In this document: positions 53,483 through 61,753 of the stretch, one piece after another | Layout: every line of letters begins with the position of its first letter | Position numbering within the stretch: position 1 is the stretch's first letter | Assembly (NCBI GenBank): GCA_035556655.1 | Contig: DATMFW010000069.1 | Location: 33,044-97,043, forward strand | Length of the DNA: 64,000 nt | Direction of reading: 5' to 3' | Origin: JBDSKH01 sp035556655 | Lineage (GTDB): Bacteria > Actinomycetota > Actinomycetes > Actinomycetales > Microbacteriaceae | Position numbers and translations under genes: made by a program | The notes under the pieces: generated by a model | The model's input: only the letters and a program-made list of their open reading frames with translations | Told to the model about the DNA's origin: nothing | Databases searched by the model: none

Positions 53483-55753
53483 ATGAGCCAGGTCCCCGAC
53501 GAGACCACGCCCGATCTGGCGGCCGCCAAGGTCGAGGCCGACGAGCTGACGACCCGCATCCTCGAGTTGCGCGACGCCTACTACGAGCGCGACACCACGC
53601 TCGTCTCCGACGACGAGTACGACCGCATGATGCGCCGGCTCGAAGAGCTCGAGCGACTGTTCCCCGAACTGCAGGGGCAGGACAGCCCCACCCAGACCGT
53701 CGGAGGCCGGGCCGACTCGACCCTGTTCGCCCCGGTGCGGCACGCCGAGCGCATGCTGTCGCTGGACAACGTGTTCAGCCGCGACGAGTTCCTGTCCTGG
53801 GCGGCGAAGGTCGAGCGCGACTCCGGGCGGCCGGTGCACTTCCTCTGCGAGCTGAAGATCGACGGGCTCGCCATGAACCTGCGCTACGAGAACGGGGTGC
53901 TGGTCAGCGCCGCCACCCGCGGCGACGGAGTCGTGGGTGAAGACGTGACCGAGAACGTCGCCCTCATCGCCGGCATCCCGCAGCGCCTCGCCACCGACGA
54001 TCCCCCTGCTCTGGTCGAGGTGCGCGGCGAGGTGTTCTTCAACGAGGACGCGTTCGATCGCCTCAACGCGGTGCAGGCGGAGGCCGGGGATCGCCTGTTC
54101 GCGAACCCCCGGAACGCGGCATCCGGCTCGCTTCGCCAGAAACGCGAGGGCAAGAACGCCGAAGCCGTCGCGCGGATGGAGAACCGCATCCGGGGGCTGC
54201 GCATGCTGGTGCACGGCATCGGCGCATGGCCCGACCCGCCGGTGACGTCGCAGAGCGAGGTCTACGGGCTGCTCGCGGGCTGGGGGCTGCCGACGGCATC
54301 CACGTTCACCGTCGTGGGCTCGGCGGGTGAGGCGGCCGACTTCATCGAGTACTACGGCGAGCACCGGCACGACCTCGAGCACGAGATCGACGGGATCGTC
54401 ATCAAGGTGGACGAGCTTGCGCTGCACGACGAGCTGGGCGCGACGTCACGGGCGCCGCGCTGGGCGATCGCCTACAAGTACCCGCCCGAGCAGGTGAACA
54501 CCAAGCTGCTCGACATCGTGGTGTCGATCGGGCGCACCGGGCGCGCGACCCCCTTCGCGGTCATGCAGAAGGTGCGGGTCGCCGGGTCCGAGGTGCGGCA
54601 GGCGACCCTGCACAACCAGGACGTGGTGAAGGCCAAGGGGGTGCTGATCGGCGACACCGTGGTGCTGCGCAAGGCGGGCGACGTGATCCCCGAGGTGCTG
54701 GGGCCGGTCGTCGAGTTGCGCGACGGCACCGAGCGCGAGTTCGTGATGCCTGCCGACTGCCCGGTGTGCGGAACTCCGCTCGCCCCGGCGAAAGAGGGCG
54801 ACGCCGATCTGCGCTGCCCGAACGCCCGGTCCTGCCCCGCGCAGCTGCGCGGACGGGTCGAGCACATCGGCTCACGCGGAGCCCTCGACATCGAGGGCCT
54901 CGGCGAGGTGGGCGCGGCGGCACTCACCCAGCCGGTGTCGCCGGTGCCGCCGCCGCTGGTGACCGAGGCGGGGTTGTTCGGGCTGACGCTCGACGACCTG
55001 TTCGACATCCAGGTGCGGGTGTGGGGCTCCGATGCGATCGAGACCCCGTACAAGCGCCGCCGTCAGAAGAAGGATGGCGAACCCGAACCCGCCGGCGCCG
55101 CTGCTGTCGCCGCTGCCGGCGCCGCTGCAGACCGAGTAGCCGGCGTGTCGAGATCCGACCCCGACTTCGTCCCCTCCGTCGCGGCCCTCAAACTCATCGA
55201 CGAACTCGAGAAGGCGAAGCAGAAGGAGCTCTGGCGCTTCCTCGTCGCGCTGTCGATCCGGCACGTCGGCCCGGTCGCCGCGCGGGCGCTCGCCGGGTAC
55301 TTCGGCTCGCTCGACGCGATCCGTGCCGCGACCCGGGACGAGCTCGCCGCCGTCGACGGCGTCGGCGGCATCATCGCGGATGCGGTGCTCGCCTGGTTCG
55401 AGGTCGACTGGCACCGCGAGATCGTCGAGCAGTGGGCCGCCGACGGGGTGCCGTGGGTCGTGCCCGGGCATCCGGGTCCGGGTGCCGCTGCTGCGGCGGA
55501 CGGCCCGCTCGCCGGGTTGACGGTGGTGGCGACGGGCTCGCTCGAGGGGTACTCACGCGAGGAGGCGCAGGAGGCGATCATCCGCGCGGGGGGCAAGGCG
55601 GCATCCAGCGTGTCGAAGAAGACCGACTATGTGGCGGCCGGTCCGGGAGCCGGGTCCAAGCTCGGCAAGGCGGAAGAGCTGGGGGTGCGCATCATCGACG
55701 CCGCCCAGTTCAGGCTGCTGGTCGAGCAGGGTCCATCCGCGCTGGACGATTAG
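53483..55753 (+). CDS. ligA: NAD-dependent DNA ligase
   Basis: 756 aa. Seals nicks in replication and repair. Adenylation Lys125 in CELKIDGLAMNLRY; OB fold; tetra-Cys zinc motif CPVCGTPLAPAKEGDADLRC; HhH region (IRHVGPVAARALAGYFGSLD); and BRCT at ~675-750. Between the zinc motif and HhH is an unusual Ala/Pro/Lys-rich linker (around 530-560), part of which is read from a dispersed-palindrome-like sequence. ATG 53483 has TAGACT seven nt upstream. Its end overlaps the convergent MOSC gene by 44 bp. Confidence 0.97.
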   Translation: MSQVPDETTPDLAAAKVEADELTTRILELRDAYYERDTTLVSDDEYDRMMRRLEELERLFPELQGQDSPTQTVGGRADSTLFAPVRHAERMLSLDNVFSRDEFLSWAAKVERDSGRPVHFLCELKIDGLAMNLRYENGVLVSAATRGDGVVGEDVTENVALIAGIPQRLATDDPPALVEVRGEVFFNEDAFDRLNAVQAEAGDRLFANPRNAASGSLRQKREGKNAEAVARMENRIRGLRMLVHGIGAWPDPPVTSQSEVYGLLAGWGLPTASTFTVVGSAGEAADFIEYYGEHRHDLEHEIDGIVIKVDELALHDELGATSRAPRWAIAYKYPPEQVNTKLLDIVVSIGRTGRATPFAVMQKVRVAGSEVRQATLHNQDVVKAKGVLIGDTVVLRKAGDVIPEVLGPVVELRDGTEREFVMPADCPVCGTPLAPAKEGDADLRCPNARSCPAQLRGRVEHIGSRGALDIEGLGEVGAAALTQPVSPVPPPLVTEAGLFGLTLDDLFDIQVRVWGSDAIETPYKRRRQKKDGEPEPAGAAAVAAAGAAADRVAGVSRSDPDFVPSVAALKLIDELEKAKQKELWRFLVALSIRHVGPVAARALAGYFGSLDAIRAATRDELAAVDGVGGIIADAVLAWFEVDWHREIVEQWAADGVPWVVPGHPGPGAAAAADGPLAGLTVVATGSLEGYSREEAQEAIIRAGGKAASSVSKKTDYVAAGPGAGSKLGKAEELGVRIIDAAQFRLLVEQGPSALDD
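55131..55156 (+). repeat. Palindrome-derived segment inside ligA
   Basis: ACCGAGTAGCCGGCG then TGTCGAGATCC retains both ends of the intergenic palindrome (compare CTCGAGTAGCCG...CGTATCGAGACCC at 26670-26702) with a shortened centre. In the ligA frame it reads RVAGVSRS with no stop. Confidence 0.5.
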
Positions 55754-56591
55754 CCTCGAGCACCTCGACCGGGTCGCCGACGCGCAGCGTTCCGCCGGGT
55801 TCCTCGGGGATGAGGTTCACCGCGAACCACACCTTTCCGTCCCAGCGGCGGTGCCGGGCGAGAGTTCTGATCGGTTCGTGGCCGCGTTCGATGGTGTCGG
55901 GGTCCACGGTGGTGAGGACGCACCGGCTGCAGTCGCCCGCCACCCGGAAGACCGTGTCGCCGACGCGGATGCGGCTCCAGGTGTCTTCGGCGAACGGTTC
56001 GGCGCCGTCGATGACGAGGTTGGGGCGGAACCGGCGGATGTCGAGCGTCGCGCGGGTCTGGTCGGCGCCCGCCTCGCCGATCCACGAGTTCAGTTGCTGC
56101 AGCGACGACAGCGACGCCAGCAGCATCGGATAGGCATCGGCGAACGTGACGACATCGCCCGCGCTCGCCGGATGTCCGGCCCGATCGATCGCTCGCCGCG
56201 TCGGGTCGTCAAGGAACACCAGCCGCACGGGCCGGCCGACGATGCTGCTCAGCCAGCTGTCGGCCGCGGGGTCGGCGGGTGAGGCGTCGACGGGGTCGTC
56301 CCAGATGCTCACGGGAACGTGCCCCGGGATTCCCGGCTGCGCGGTGCCGGGCTCGGCCACCTCGAGCGGCGCGATCCCGGGTGCCGTGAGCCGGAGCCCG
56401 CCGGGGATCGGCTCGGGCAGCACGGTCAGCAGTCGGTGGTGCTCCCGCGCGGTGACCTGCTCGCCCGCGTCGTCGACGATCATCCAGCGACGGTCGCCGG
56501 CGAGTCCCCACCGCTCGACGAGGGCGCTCTCGAGGTCGTGCCCGCGGGTCGACTTCACCGGATAGCGGCGGAGTCCGGCGAGAGTGATCAC
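55710..56591 (-). CDS. MOSC-domain protein (YcbX-like)
   Basis: 293 aa. N-terminal MOSC_N beta-barrel (LAGLRRYPVKSTRGHDLESA, WGLAGDRRWMIVDDAG) and C-terminal MOSC domain with GDCSRCVLTTVDPDTIERG, the conserved Cys region that binds molybdenum cofactor in family enzymes. Likely reduces N-hydroxylated compounds or handles Moco-sulfur. GTG 56591 has TAGGGT six nt upstream on the minus strand. Its last 44 bp lie within the end of ligA on the opposite strand. Confidence 0.92.
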   Translation of the reverse strand: MITLAGLRRYPVKSTRGHDLESALVERWGLAGDRRWMIVDDAGEQVTAREHHRLLTVLPEPIPGGLRLTAPGIAPLEVAEPGTAQPGIPGHVPVSIWDDPVDASPADPAADSWLSSIVGRPVRLVFLDDPTRRAIDRAGHPASAGDVVTFADAYPMLLASLSSLQQLNSWIGEAGADQTRATLDIRRFRPNLVIDGAEPFAEDTWSRIRVGDTVFRVAGDCSRCVLTTVDPDTIERGHEPIRTLARHRRWDGKVWFAVNLIPEEPGGTLRVGDPVEVLEANRPARMDPARPAA

Positions 56592-56946
56592 CTCCCCACC
56601 CTAGGCAACCCCGCGAGGCTGTCTCGCGGCGTTCCGTGACTCCGCGTTCCACGGTCCCATGGAACATTCCGGGGTACAGCCGCCCGCGCCCGGACACCGC
56701 CGCGCACCACCGGAAAATCAGCGCCGAGCCACGCCCGTTCTATCCCTCGTGGCCGGGACGGGGGTGGGATCGTGTCCCCCGATCGGGGGACAAATCGAGG
56801 ATTTCTGTCTCAAATCGGCCCCGAAATGGGGTGCGGGGATTCTTCTACCCCCATTCGGGTGCCGTTGCGGGTTAGCATTTTCCCGCGGTCACGCGCGTCG
56901 AACTGGGCGCCGCGCGGGCCGCGCTGGGCGATGGGATGACCCGAAC
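56592..56946. promoter_or_regulatory. 355-bp intergenic region rich in dyads
   Basis: No intact gene is visible. It contains the MOSC promoter at the left; GTTCCA-N8-TGGAAC (56646-56665); a perfect 20-bp palindrome TGTCCCCCGATCGGGGGACA (56773-56792); CCCCGAAATGGGG (around 56820-56832); and a TAGCAT box at 56873-56878. The last ~60 bp (56885-56945) have coding-like third-position GC in a frame different from the downstream gene. Confidence 0.5.
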
Positions 56947-58359
56947 GTGCTGGTGGACGTCACAGCAGTTCTCACCTCGCCGACGCTGAACTCCGTCGGT
57001 GAGGCCTTCGGGGTGCCCGCGAACAGCCCGCTCACCATCGTCGCCCCGGCCGCGCCCACGGCCGAGCAGGCGCGGTGGGCTGCGCTCACCGAGCCCGTGT
57101 CGAACGTCCTCGCCGCTCCCGGCAACGACGATCCTCGCGCCATCCCGCAAGCCGATCCCCAGGGTTCGCGGGCGCTCACAGTGCTCGACGGACTGACCAC
57201 GCTCACCAGTGCCCAGCTGGCGGAGTGGGCGGCCGACCCCGCTGCGGTCGCATCGGTGGTGGCGGCGCCGCCTGCCGCATCCGCCGTCGCCGACTGGTGG
57301 GCCGGAGCCGATGTGGGGGCGAAGCTGCGCCTGCTGGCGGCGGCGCCGCAGGTGGTCGGCAACCTCGAGGGCATGCCGTACGGCGCGCGCGACAGCGCGA
57401 ACCGCGACGTGCTGGCCGACCGCATCGACGCGCTCACCCAGCAGATCGCTGAGGGTTCGGTGGGGCGTGCCGCGACCGAAGAACTGCGTGCGCAACTGCA
57501 CATGCTGCAGCAGGTCGAGGCCGCGATCGCCACCGGAGAGTCGGGCCTGCCCCGCACGCTCGTCACCCTCGATGTCGCCGACGGGGGTCGCGCCGTGATC
57601 GCGGTGGGCGATCTGGCCACCGCCGACTACGTCAGCGTGCTCGTGCCCGGCATGTTCTACAGCGTCGACAGCGAGATCACCAGCTGGGCGGGTGCCGCCG
57701 ATCAGCTCGCCGTCGACCAGGCCGACTGGCTGGCGCGCCTCACCCCGGCGCAGCACGGCGCCAACACCCGGACCGTGGCGACCGTCGCCTGGATCGGCTA
57801 TCAGACTCCGACGGTCGTGAACGTCGCATCGCTCGACCTGGCCGAGGCGGGGCGCGATGCGCTCACCGCATCCCTGCGTGGCATCGAAGCCGTCCGCGGC
57901 GAGCAACCCCAGCCGTATCTCACGGTGCTCGCCCACTCGTATGGCGCGACAGCCGCGCTGCTCGCCCTGCAGCAGAACGACATCACCGTCGACGCCCTCG
58001 CCATGGTCGGCTCGCCCGGCAGCCCTGCTGAGAACGTCGGGCAATTGCGGGTTCGCGACGGCAACGTCTGGGTCGCGGACGCGGCCCTCGACCCGGTCGC
58101 GAGCACCGGGGTGTTCGGCAGTCAGCCGCTCAGCGCCGCCTACGGTGCGCACCACTTCGGTGTCACCGGGGCGACGGACCCGCTCACGGGCCGCGTGCTG
58201 GCCGGGTCGGTCGGGCACGTCGACTACTTCACCACCGGCAGCGAATCGTTCCGGAACATGGCGCTCATCGGCATCGACCGCGGGGCGTACGTGATCGACA
58301 CCGACGGTGTCATGGCGGCCGCGTCGCGAGCGCTGTCCAGCGCGTCCTCCTGGCGGTAG
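56947..58359 (+). CDS. DUF1023-like alpha/beta hydrolase, 5' end uncertain
   Basis: 470 aa from GTG 56947. The C-terminal half has TLVTLDVADGGRAVIAVGDL, VSVLVPGMFYSVDSEI, AWIGYQTP and the nucleophile elbow VLAHSYGATAALLALQ (Ser), then AMVGSPGSP: a DUF1023 hydrolase as found near the actinobacterial cell envelope. The first ~200 residues are helical and variable. No ribosome site precedes GTG 56947; the original start may be upstream in another frame, with a one-base loss near 56946. Confidence 0.75.
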   Translation: MLVDVTAVLTSPTLNSVGEAFGVPANSPLTIVAPAAPTAEQARWAALTEPVSNVLAAPGNDDPRAIPQADPQGSRALTVLDGLTTLTSAQLAEWAADPAAVASVVAAPPAASAVADWWAGADVGAKLRLLAAAPQVVGNLEGMPYGARDSANRDVLADRIDALTQQIAEGSVGRAATEELRAQLHMLQQVEAAIATGESGLPRTLVTLDVADGGRAVIAVGDLATADYVSVLVPGMFYSVDSEITSWAGAADQLAVDQADWLARLTPAQHGANTRTVATVAWIGYQTPTVVNVASLDLAEAGRDALTASLRGIEAVRGEQPQPYLTVLAHSYGATAALLALQQNDITVDALAMVGSPGSPAENVGQLRVRDGNVWVADAALDPVASTGVFGSQPLSAAYGAHHFGVTGATDPLTGRVLAGSVGHVDYFTTGSESFRNMALIGIDRGAYVIDTDGVMAAASRALSSASSWR

Positions 58360-58402
58360 GCGTCCGGCATCCCGGCGCCGAAGCCCCCCGTAGACTTGGC
58401 CG

Positions 58403-58717
58403 GTGCCTTCCGAGACCGCCCCTGAGATCACCCCGGAGCTGGTGCGCCACCTGGCGACGCTCGCTCGCATCGGACTGACCGACGCCGAGGTACAGAAGCT
58501 CACCGGTGAACTGGGTGTCATCGTCGAGTCGGTGGCGAAAGTCACGTCGGTGGCCACGCCCGATGTCCCCGCGACCAGCCACCCGATTCCGCTCGGCACC
58601 GTGATGCGCCCCGACGTCCCCGGCGCGACGCTCACTCCGGAGCAGGCGCTCGCCGGCGCCCCCGACTCGCTGGCCGGCCAGTTCCGGGTCTCGTCGATCC
58701 TGGGGGAGGAGCAGTGA
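58403..58717 (+). CDS. gatC: Asp/Glu-tRNA amidotransferase subunit C
   Basis: 104 aa. Links GatA and GatB in the complex converting Glu-tRNA(Gln) and Asp-tRNA(Asn). LVRHLATLARIGLTDAEVQK and the C-terminal QFRVSSILGEEQ (V-P-x-I-L equivalent) match the family. GTG 58403 has TAGACT (58391-58396) six nt upstream. Four-base overlap with gatA. Confidence 0.95.
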   Translation: MPSETAPEITPELVRHLATLARIGLTDAEVQKLTGELGVIVESVAKVTSVATPDVPATSHPIPLGTVMRPDVPGATLTPEQALAGAPDSLAGQFRVSSILGEEQ

Positions 58718-60252
58718 GCAGCAACTCGAGCAGCGGCGACTCCCGCGGCGACCTGACCCGGCTGCCGGCGCACGAACTCGCCACCCTGCTCGCCTCGGGC
58801 GACGTGTCGAGCGTCGACGCGACCCAAGCCCACCTCGACCGCATCGCTGCCGTCGACGCCGACGTGCACGCCTTCCTGCACCTGAACAGTGCTGCGCTCG
58901 ACACCGCTGCCGACATCGATTCCCGCCGTTCCGCAGGGGAGGAGCTCGCCCCGCTGGCCGGCGTCCCGGTGGCGATCAAGGACGTGCTCTGCACCCTCGA
59001 CATGCCCTCGACGGCCGGGTCGCGCATCCTCGAGGGGTGGGTGCCGCCCTACGACGCGACGGTCGTCGCCCGGATGCGTGCCGCCGGACTCGTGCCGCTC
59101 GGCAAGACCAACATGGACGAGTTCGCGATGGGCAGCTCGACCGAGCACTCGGCGTTCGGCCCGACGCACAACCCGTGGGATCTGGACCGGATCCCCGGCG
59201 GTTCCGGTGGCGGCTCCGCCGCCGCGGTAGCGGCATTCGAGGCCCCGCTTGCTCTCGGCTCGGACACGGGCGGCTCGATCCGCCAGCCGGCGGCGGTGAC
59301 CGGGTCGGTGGGCATGAAGCCCACCTACGGCGGCGTCTCGCGCTACGGCGCGATCGCCTTGGCGTCGTCGCTGGATCAGGTGGGCCCGGTGACCCGGACG
59401 GTACTCGATGCCGCCCTGCTGCACGATGTGATCGGCGGGCACGATCCGCGGGACTCGACGTCGATTCCGGATGCCTGGCCCTCGTTCGCCGACGCCGCCC
59501 GCGCGGGCCTGCGCGATGGAGCGGTGAAGGGCCTGCGCATCGGCATGGTGAGCGAGATGTCGGAGGAGTCTCAGGGCTTCCAGCCCGGCGTGCTGCAGCG
59601 TTTCCGTGAGTCGCTCGCCCTGCTGGAAGAGCAGGGTGCCGAGCTGGTCGAGGTGAGTGCCCCGAGCTTCGAGTACGCGATCTCGGCCTACTACCTGATC
59701 TTGCCGGCGGAGGCCTCGAGCAACCTCGCCAAGTTCGACTCGGTGCGCTTCGGCATGCGGGCCGAGGTTCCCGGCGGCACCGTCGAGGAGGTCATGGCCG
59801 CGACCCGCGAGGCCGGGTTCGGTGATGAGGTGAAGCGGCGCATCATCCTGGGAACCTACGCGCTCTCGGCCGGATACTACGACGCGTACTACGGCTCGGC
59901 GCAGAAGGTGCGCACGCTGATCCAGCGCGACTTCGATGCGGCCTTCGCGAGGTGCGACGTGCTCGCCACCCCCGCCGCCCCGACGACGGCCTTCCGGCTG
60001 GGCGAGAAGCTCGACGACCCGCTGGCGATGTACCTGAACGATCTGACGACGATCCCGGCGAACCTCGCCGGTGTCCCCGGGATCGCGCTGCCCTCGGGCC
60101 TGGCCCCCGAGGACGGCCTGCCGGCAGGAATCCAGTTCATGGCCGCGGCGCGTGACGACGCCCGGCTGTACACGGTCGGCGCCGCCCTCGAGCAGCTGCT
60201 GGTCGACTCGTGGGGCGGACCGCTGCTGGCGGAAGCCCCCGCCCTGGGCTGA
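58714..60252 (+). CDS. gatA: Asp/Glu-tRNA amidotransferase subunit A
   Basis: 512 aa amidase supplying ammonia from glutamine. Ser-cis-Ser-Lys amidase signature: Lys in PVAIKDVLCTLDMPSTAGSR and the Gly/Ser-rich IPGGSGGGSAAAVAAFEAPL followed by GSDTGGSIRQPAA. Length and order are typical. gatB, normally next, is delayed by three unrelated genes (60273-63770). Confidence 0.97.
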   Translation: MSSNSSSGDSRGDLTRLPAHELATLLASGDVSSVDATQAHLDRIAAVDADVHAFLHLNSAALDTAADIDSRRSAGEELAPLAGVPVAIKDVLCTLDMPSTAGSRILEGWVPPYDATVVARMRAAGLVPLGKTNMDEFAMGSSTEHSAFGPTHNPWDLDRIPGGSGGGSAAAVAAFEAPLALGSDTGGSIRQPAAVTGSVGMKPTYGGVSRYGAIALASSLDQVGPVTRTVLDAALLHDVIGGHDPRDSTSIPDAWPSFADAARAGLRDGAVKGLRIGMVSEMSEESQGFQPGVLQRFRESLALLEEQGAELVEVSAPSFEYAISAYYLILPAEASSNLAKFDSVRFGMRAEVPGGTVEEVMAATREAGFGDEVKRRIILGTYALSAGYYDAYYGSAQKVRTLIQRDFDAAFARCDVLATPAAPTTAFRLGEKLDDPLAMYLNDLTTIPANLAGVPGIALPSGLAPEDGLPAGIQFMAAARDDARLYTVGAALEQLLVDSWGGPLLAEAPALG

Positions 60253-60272
60253 CACCCGGCGCGGCGGGCGGC

Positions 60273-61688
60273 TCACCCCGCCCTCCGCAACTGCAGCCGC
60301 CGGAGCGCCTCACTGCGACTGGGCGCCGGGACTGGGCGTCGCGCTGCGTCGACCGAGGCCGGTGGAACGACCGCGTACCCGCCGGCGGCGCGATCATGCG
60401 TCACCTTCCACCCCTCGTTGTGCACCAGCATGTGATGGTGCCGGCAGAGCAGCACCCCGTTCTCGACCGAGGTGCGCCCTGTGTCGCGCTCCCATTCGTC
60501 GGGGTGATGCACCTCGCACCACGCCGGCGGTCGGTCGCAGCGGGGGAAGATGCACCCGCCGTCACGTGCCGCGATCACCGCGCGCTGTGCCGTGGTGTGC
60601 AGGCGGACGGTGCGACCGAGGTCCATGCCCTGGCCGGAGGAGTCGAAGACGATCGGCACCGCCCCCGCGTCGCAGATGTGACGCCGCACGGTGTCGATGC
60701 TGACCGGCTCAGACTGCCCCTCGAGGGTGCCATGCCCCATGCCGTCCGCAAGGTCGGGCGCCGCGACGAGCACCCGCACCGCGGGGCGCCGGGTTCCGAG
60801 CACCTTCGTGCCGTCCGCCTGGCCGCCGATGCGGATCAGTTCGACGAATGCGTCGACGGCGATCTGTTCGATCGTGCGCTCGTCGCCGTCGAGTTCCTCG
60901 GCGCGCGCCTGCTCGATCGGGTCGACGAAGCGGGGCCCGTTGCGCCGCGGTGAGGTCGCCGCGTCGAACGCGGAGGTCACCAGCGCCGCCGACTCGGGGT
61001 CGAGCAGGCCGGAGATGCGTGTCATGCCGTCGGCCTGGGGGATCAGGTGCAGGTACCGCCGCTCGCGCAGGCGGCGTTCGTGCTCGGCGACCCCCGCGGC
61101 GTCGAGGTCCGCGCGCAACCGTCGCGCCCGCGATGCCAGTCGCTCAAGAGTGAGCCCCGGCGACTCGCGAAGCAGGGTCTGCGCGGCCTCGGCCAGCGCG
61201 TCGGCCAGCCCGGCGGGGGAGTCCTCATCGACCTCGCCGAGCCCGGCGCGGATCACATCGGCCCGCTCGATCGAGAGCCGGCCACCCCGGATGGCGGCGG
61301 CCACGGCGCGGAGCCACGGGGCATCGTCGACCGCGTACCGACGGGCGGGATCCGGCGCCGCCCCCGCATCCGCCGTCTCGAGGATGCGGCCGACCCGCAC
61401 GAGCGAGCGCGCCTCACCCGCCGAGGTCTCGGTCAGGCGCTGCACGAGGATCTCCGGAGTGCGGGCGCCGAGCTTCTGCGCGAGACCCTCATACCCGAGG
61501 TCGGGCCGCGAGCGGTGCGCGATCTCTGCCGCGACCCGCGCCGCCTCTGCATCGGTGCGCCGCCGGATCTCGGCCAGAGTGCGCTGCGCCTGCATCAGCG
61601 CCTGATCGGCGAGAGCACTCACCTCGGGCGACGCGAACGGCACCGAGACGTCGCCGAGAGCGGCGTACGGATCGGTGAGAGGTGGCAT
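60273..61688 (-). CDS. DUF222/HNH endonuclease (13E12-repeat type)
   Basis: 471 aa. The N-terminal DUF222 domain (~1-320, helical) precedes a C-terminal HNH motif: CIFPRCDRPPAWCEVHHPDE, then NGVLLCRHHHMLVHNEGW with metal His residues and a Cys pair. These multicopy actinobacterial genes resemble mobile group-like 13E12 proteins; DNA target unknown. A consensus LexA box lies about 20 bp upstream of ATG 61688, and CAGCAT (minus strand) is six nt before the start. Confidence 0.92.
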   Translation of the reverse strand: MPPLTDPYAALGDVSVPFASPEVSALADQALMQAQRTLAEIRRRTDAEAARVAAEIAHRSRPDLGYEGLAQKLGARTPEILVQRLTETSAGEARSLVRVGRILETADAGAAPDPARRYAVDDAPWLRAVAAAIRGGRLSIERADVIRAGLGEVDEDSPAGLADALAEAAQTLLRESPGLTLERLASRARRLRADLDAAGVAEHERRLRERRYLHLIPQADGMTRISGLLDPESAALVTSAFDAATSPRRNGPRFVDPIEQARAEELDGDERTIEQIAVDAFVELIRIGGQADGTKVLGTRRPAVRVLVAAPDLADGMGHGTLEGQSEPVSIDTVRRHICDAGAVPIVFDSSGQGMDLGRTVRLHTTAQRAVIAARDGGCIFPRCDRPPAWCEVHHPDEWERDTGRTSVENGVLLCRHHHMLVHNEGWKVTHDRAAGGYAVVPPASVDAARRPVPAPSRSEALRRLQLRRAG

Positions 61689-61707
61689 GGGTCCATGCTG
61701 ACACGGT

Positions 61708-61723
61708 TCGAACGTTTGTTCGA
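61708..61723. promoter_or_regulatory. LexA/SOS box upstream of the HNH endonuclease gene
   Basis: TCGAAC-GTTT-GTTCGA is a perfect match to the actinobacterial LexA consensus TCGAAC-N4-GTTCGA (established for Mycobacterium). It lies just upstream of the CAGCAT -10 box (61700-61695, minus strand) of the DUF222/HNH gene, a position suited to repression, and 31 bp before the divergent MFS gene. Confidence 0.8.
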
Positions 61724-61753
61724 GTGATTCTCGAAATCCGTGGAGAAGTCCTC

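Noticed and set aside
55131..55140. GAGTAG inside ligA as evidence of a broken gene
   Set aside because: The TAG is out of frame; the ligA frame reads through and the HhH and BRCT domains follow intact.
56872..60276. 1134-aa open frame on the minus strand across the DUF1023-like gene, gatC and gatA
   Set aside because: Antisense frame of three well-supported genes; long stop-free antisense frames are expected at this GC content, and the product is His/Arg/Gly-rich with no domain.
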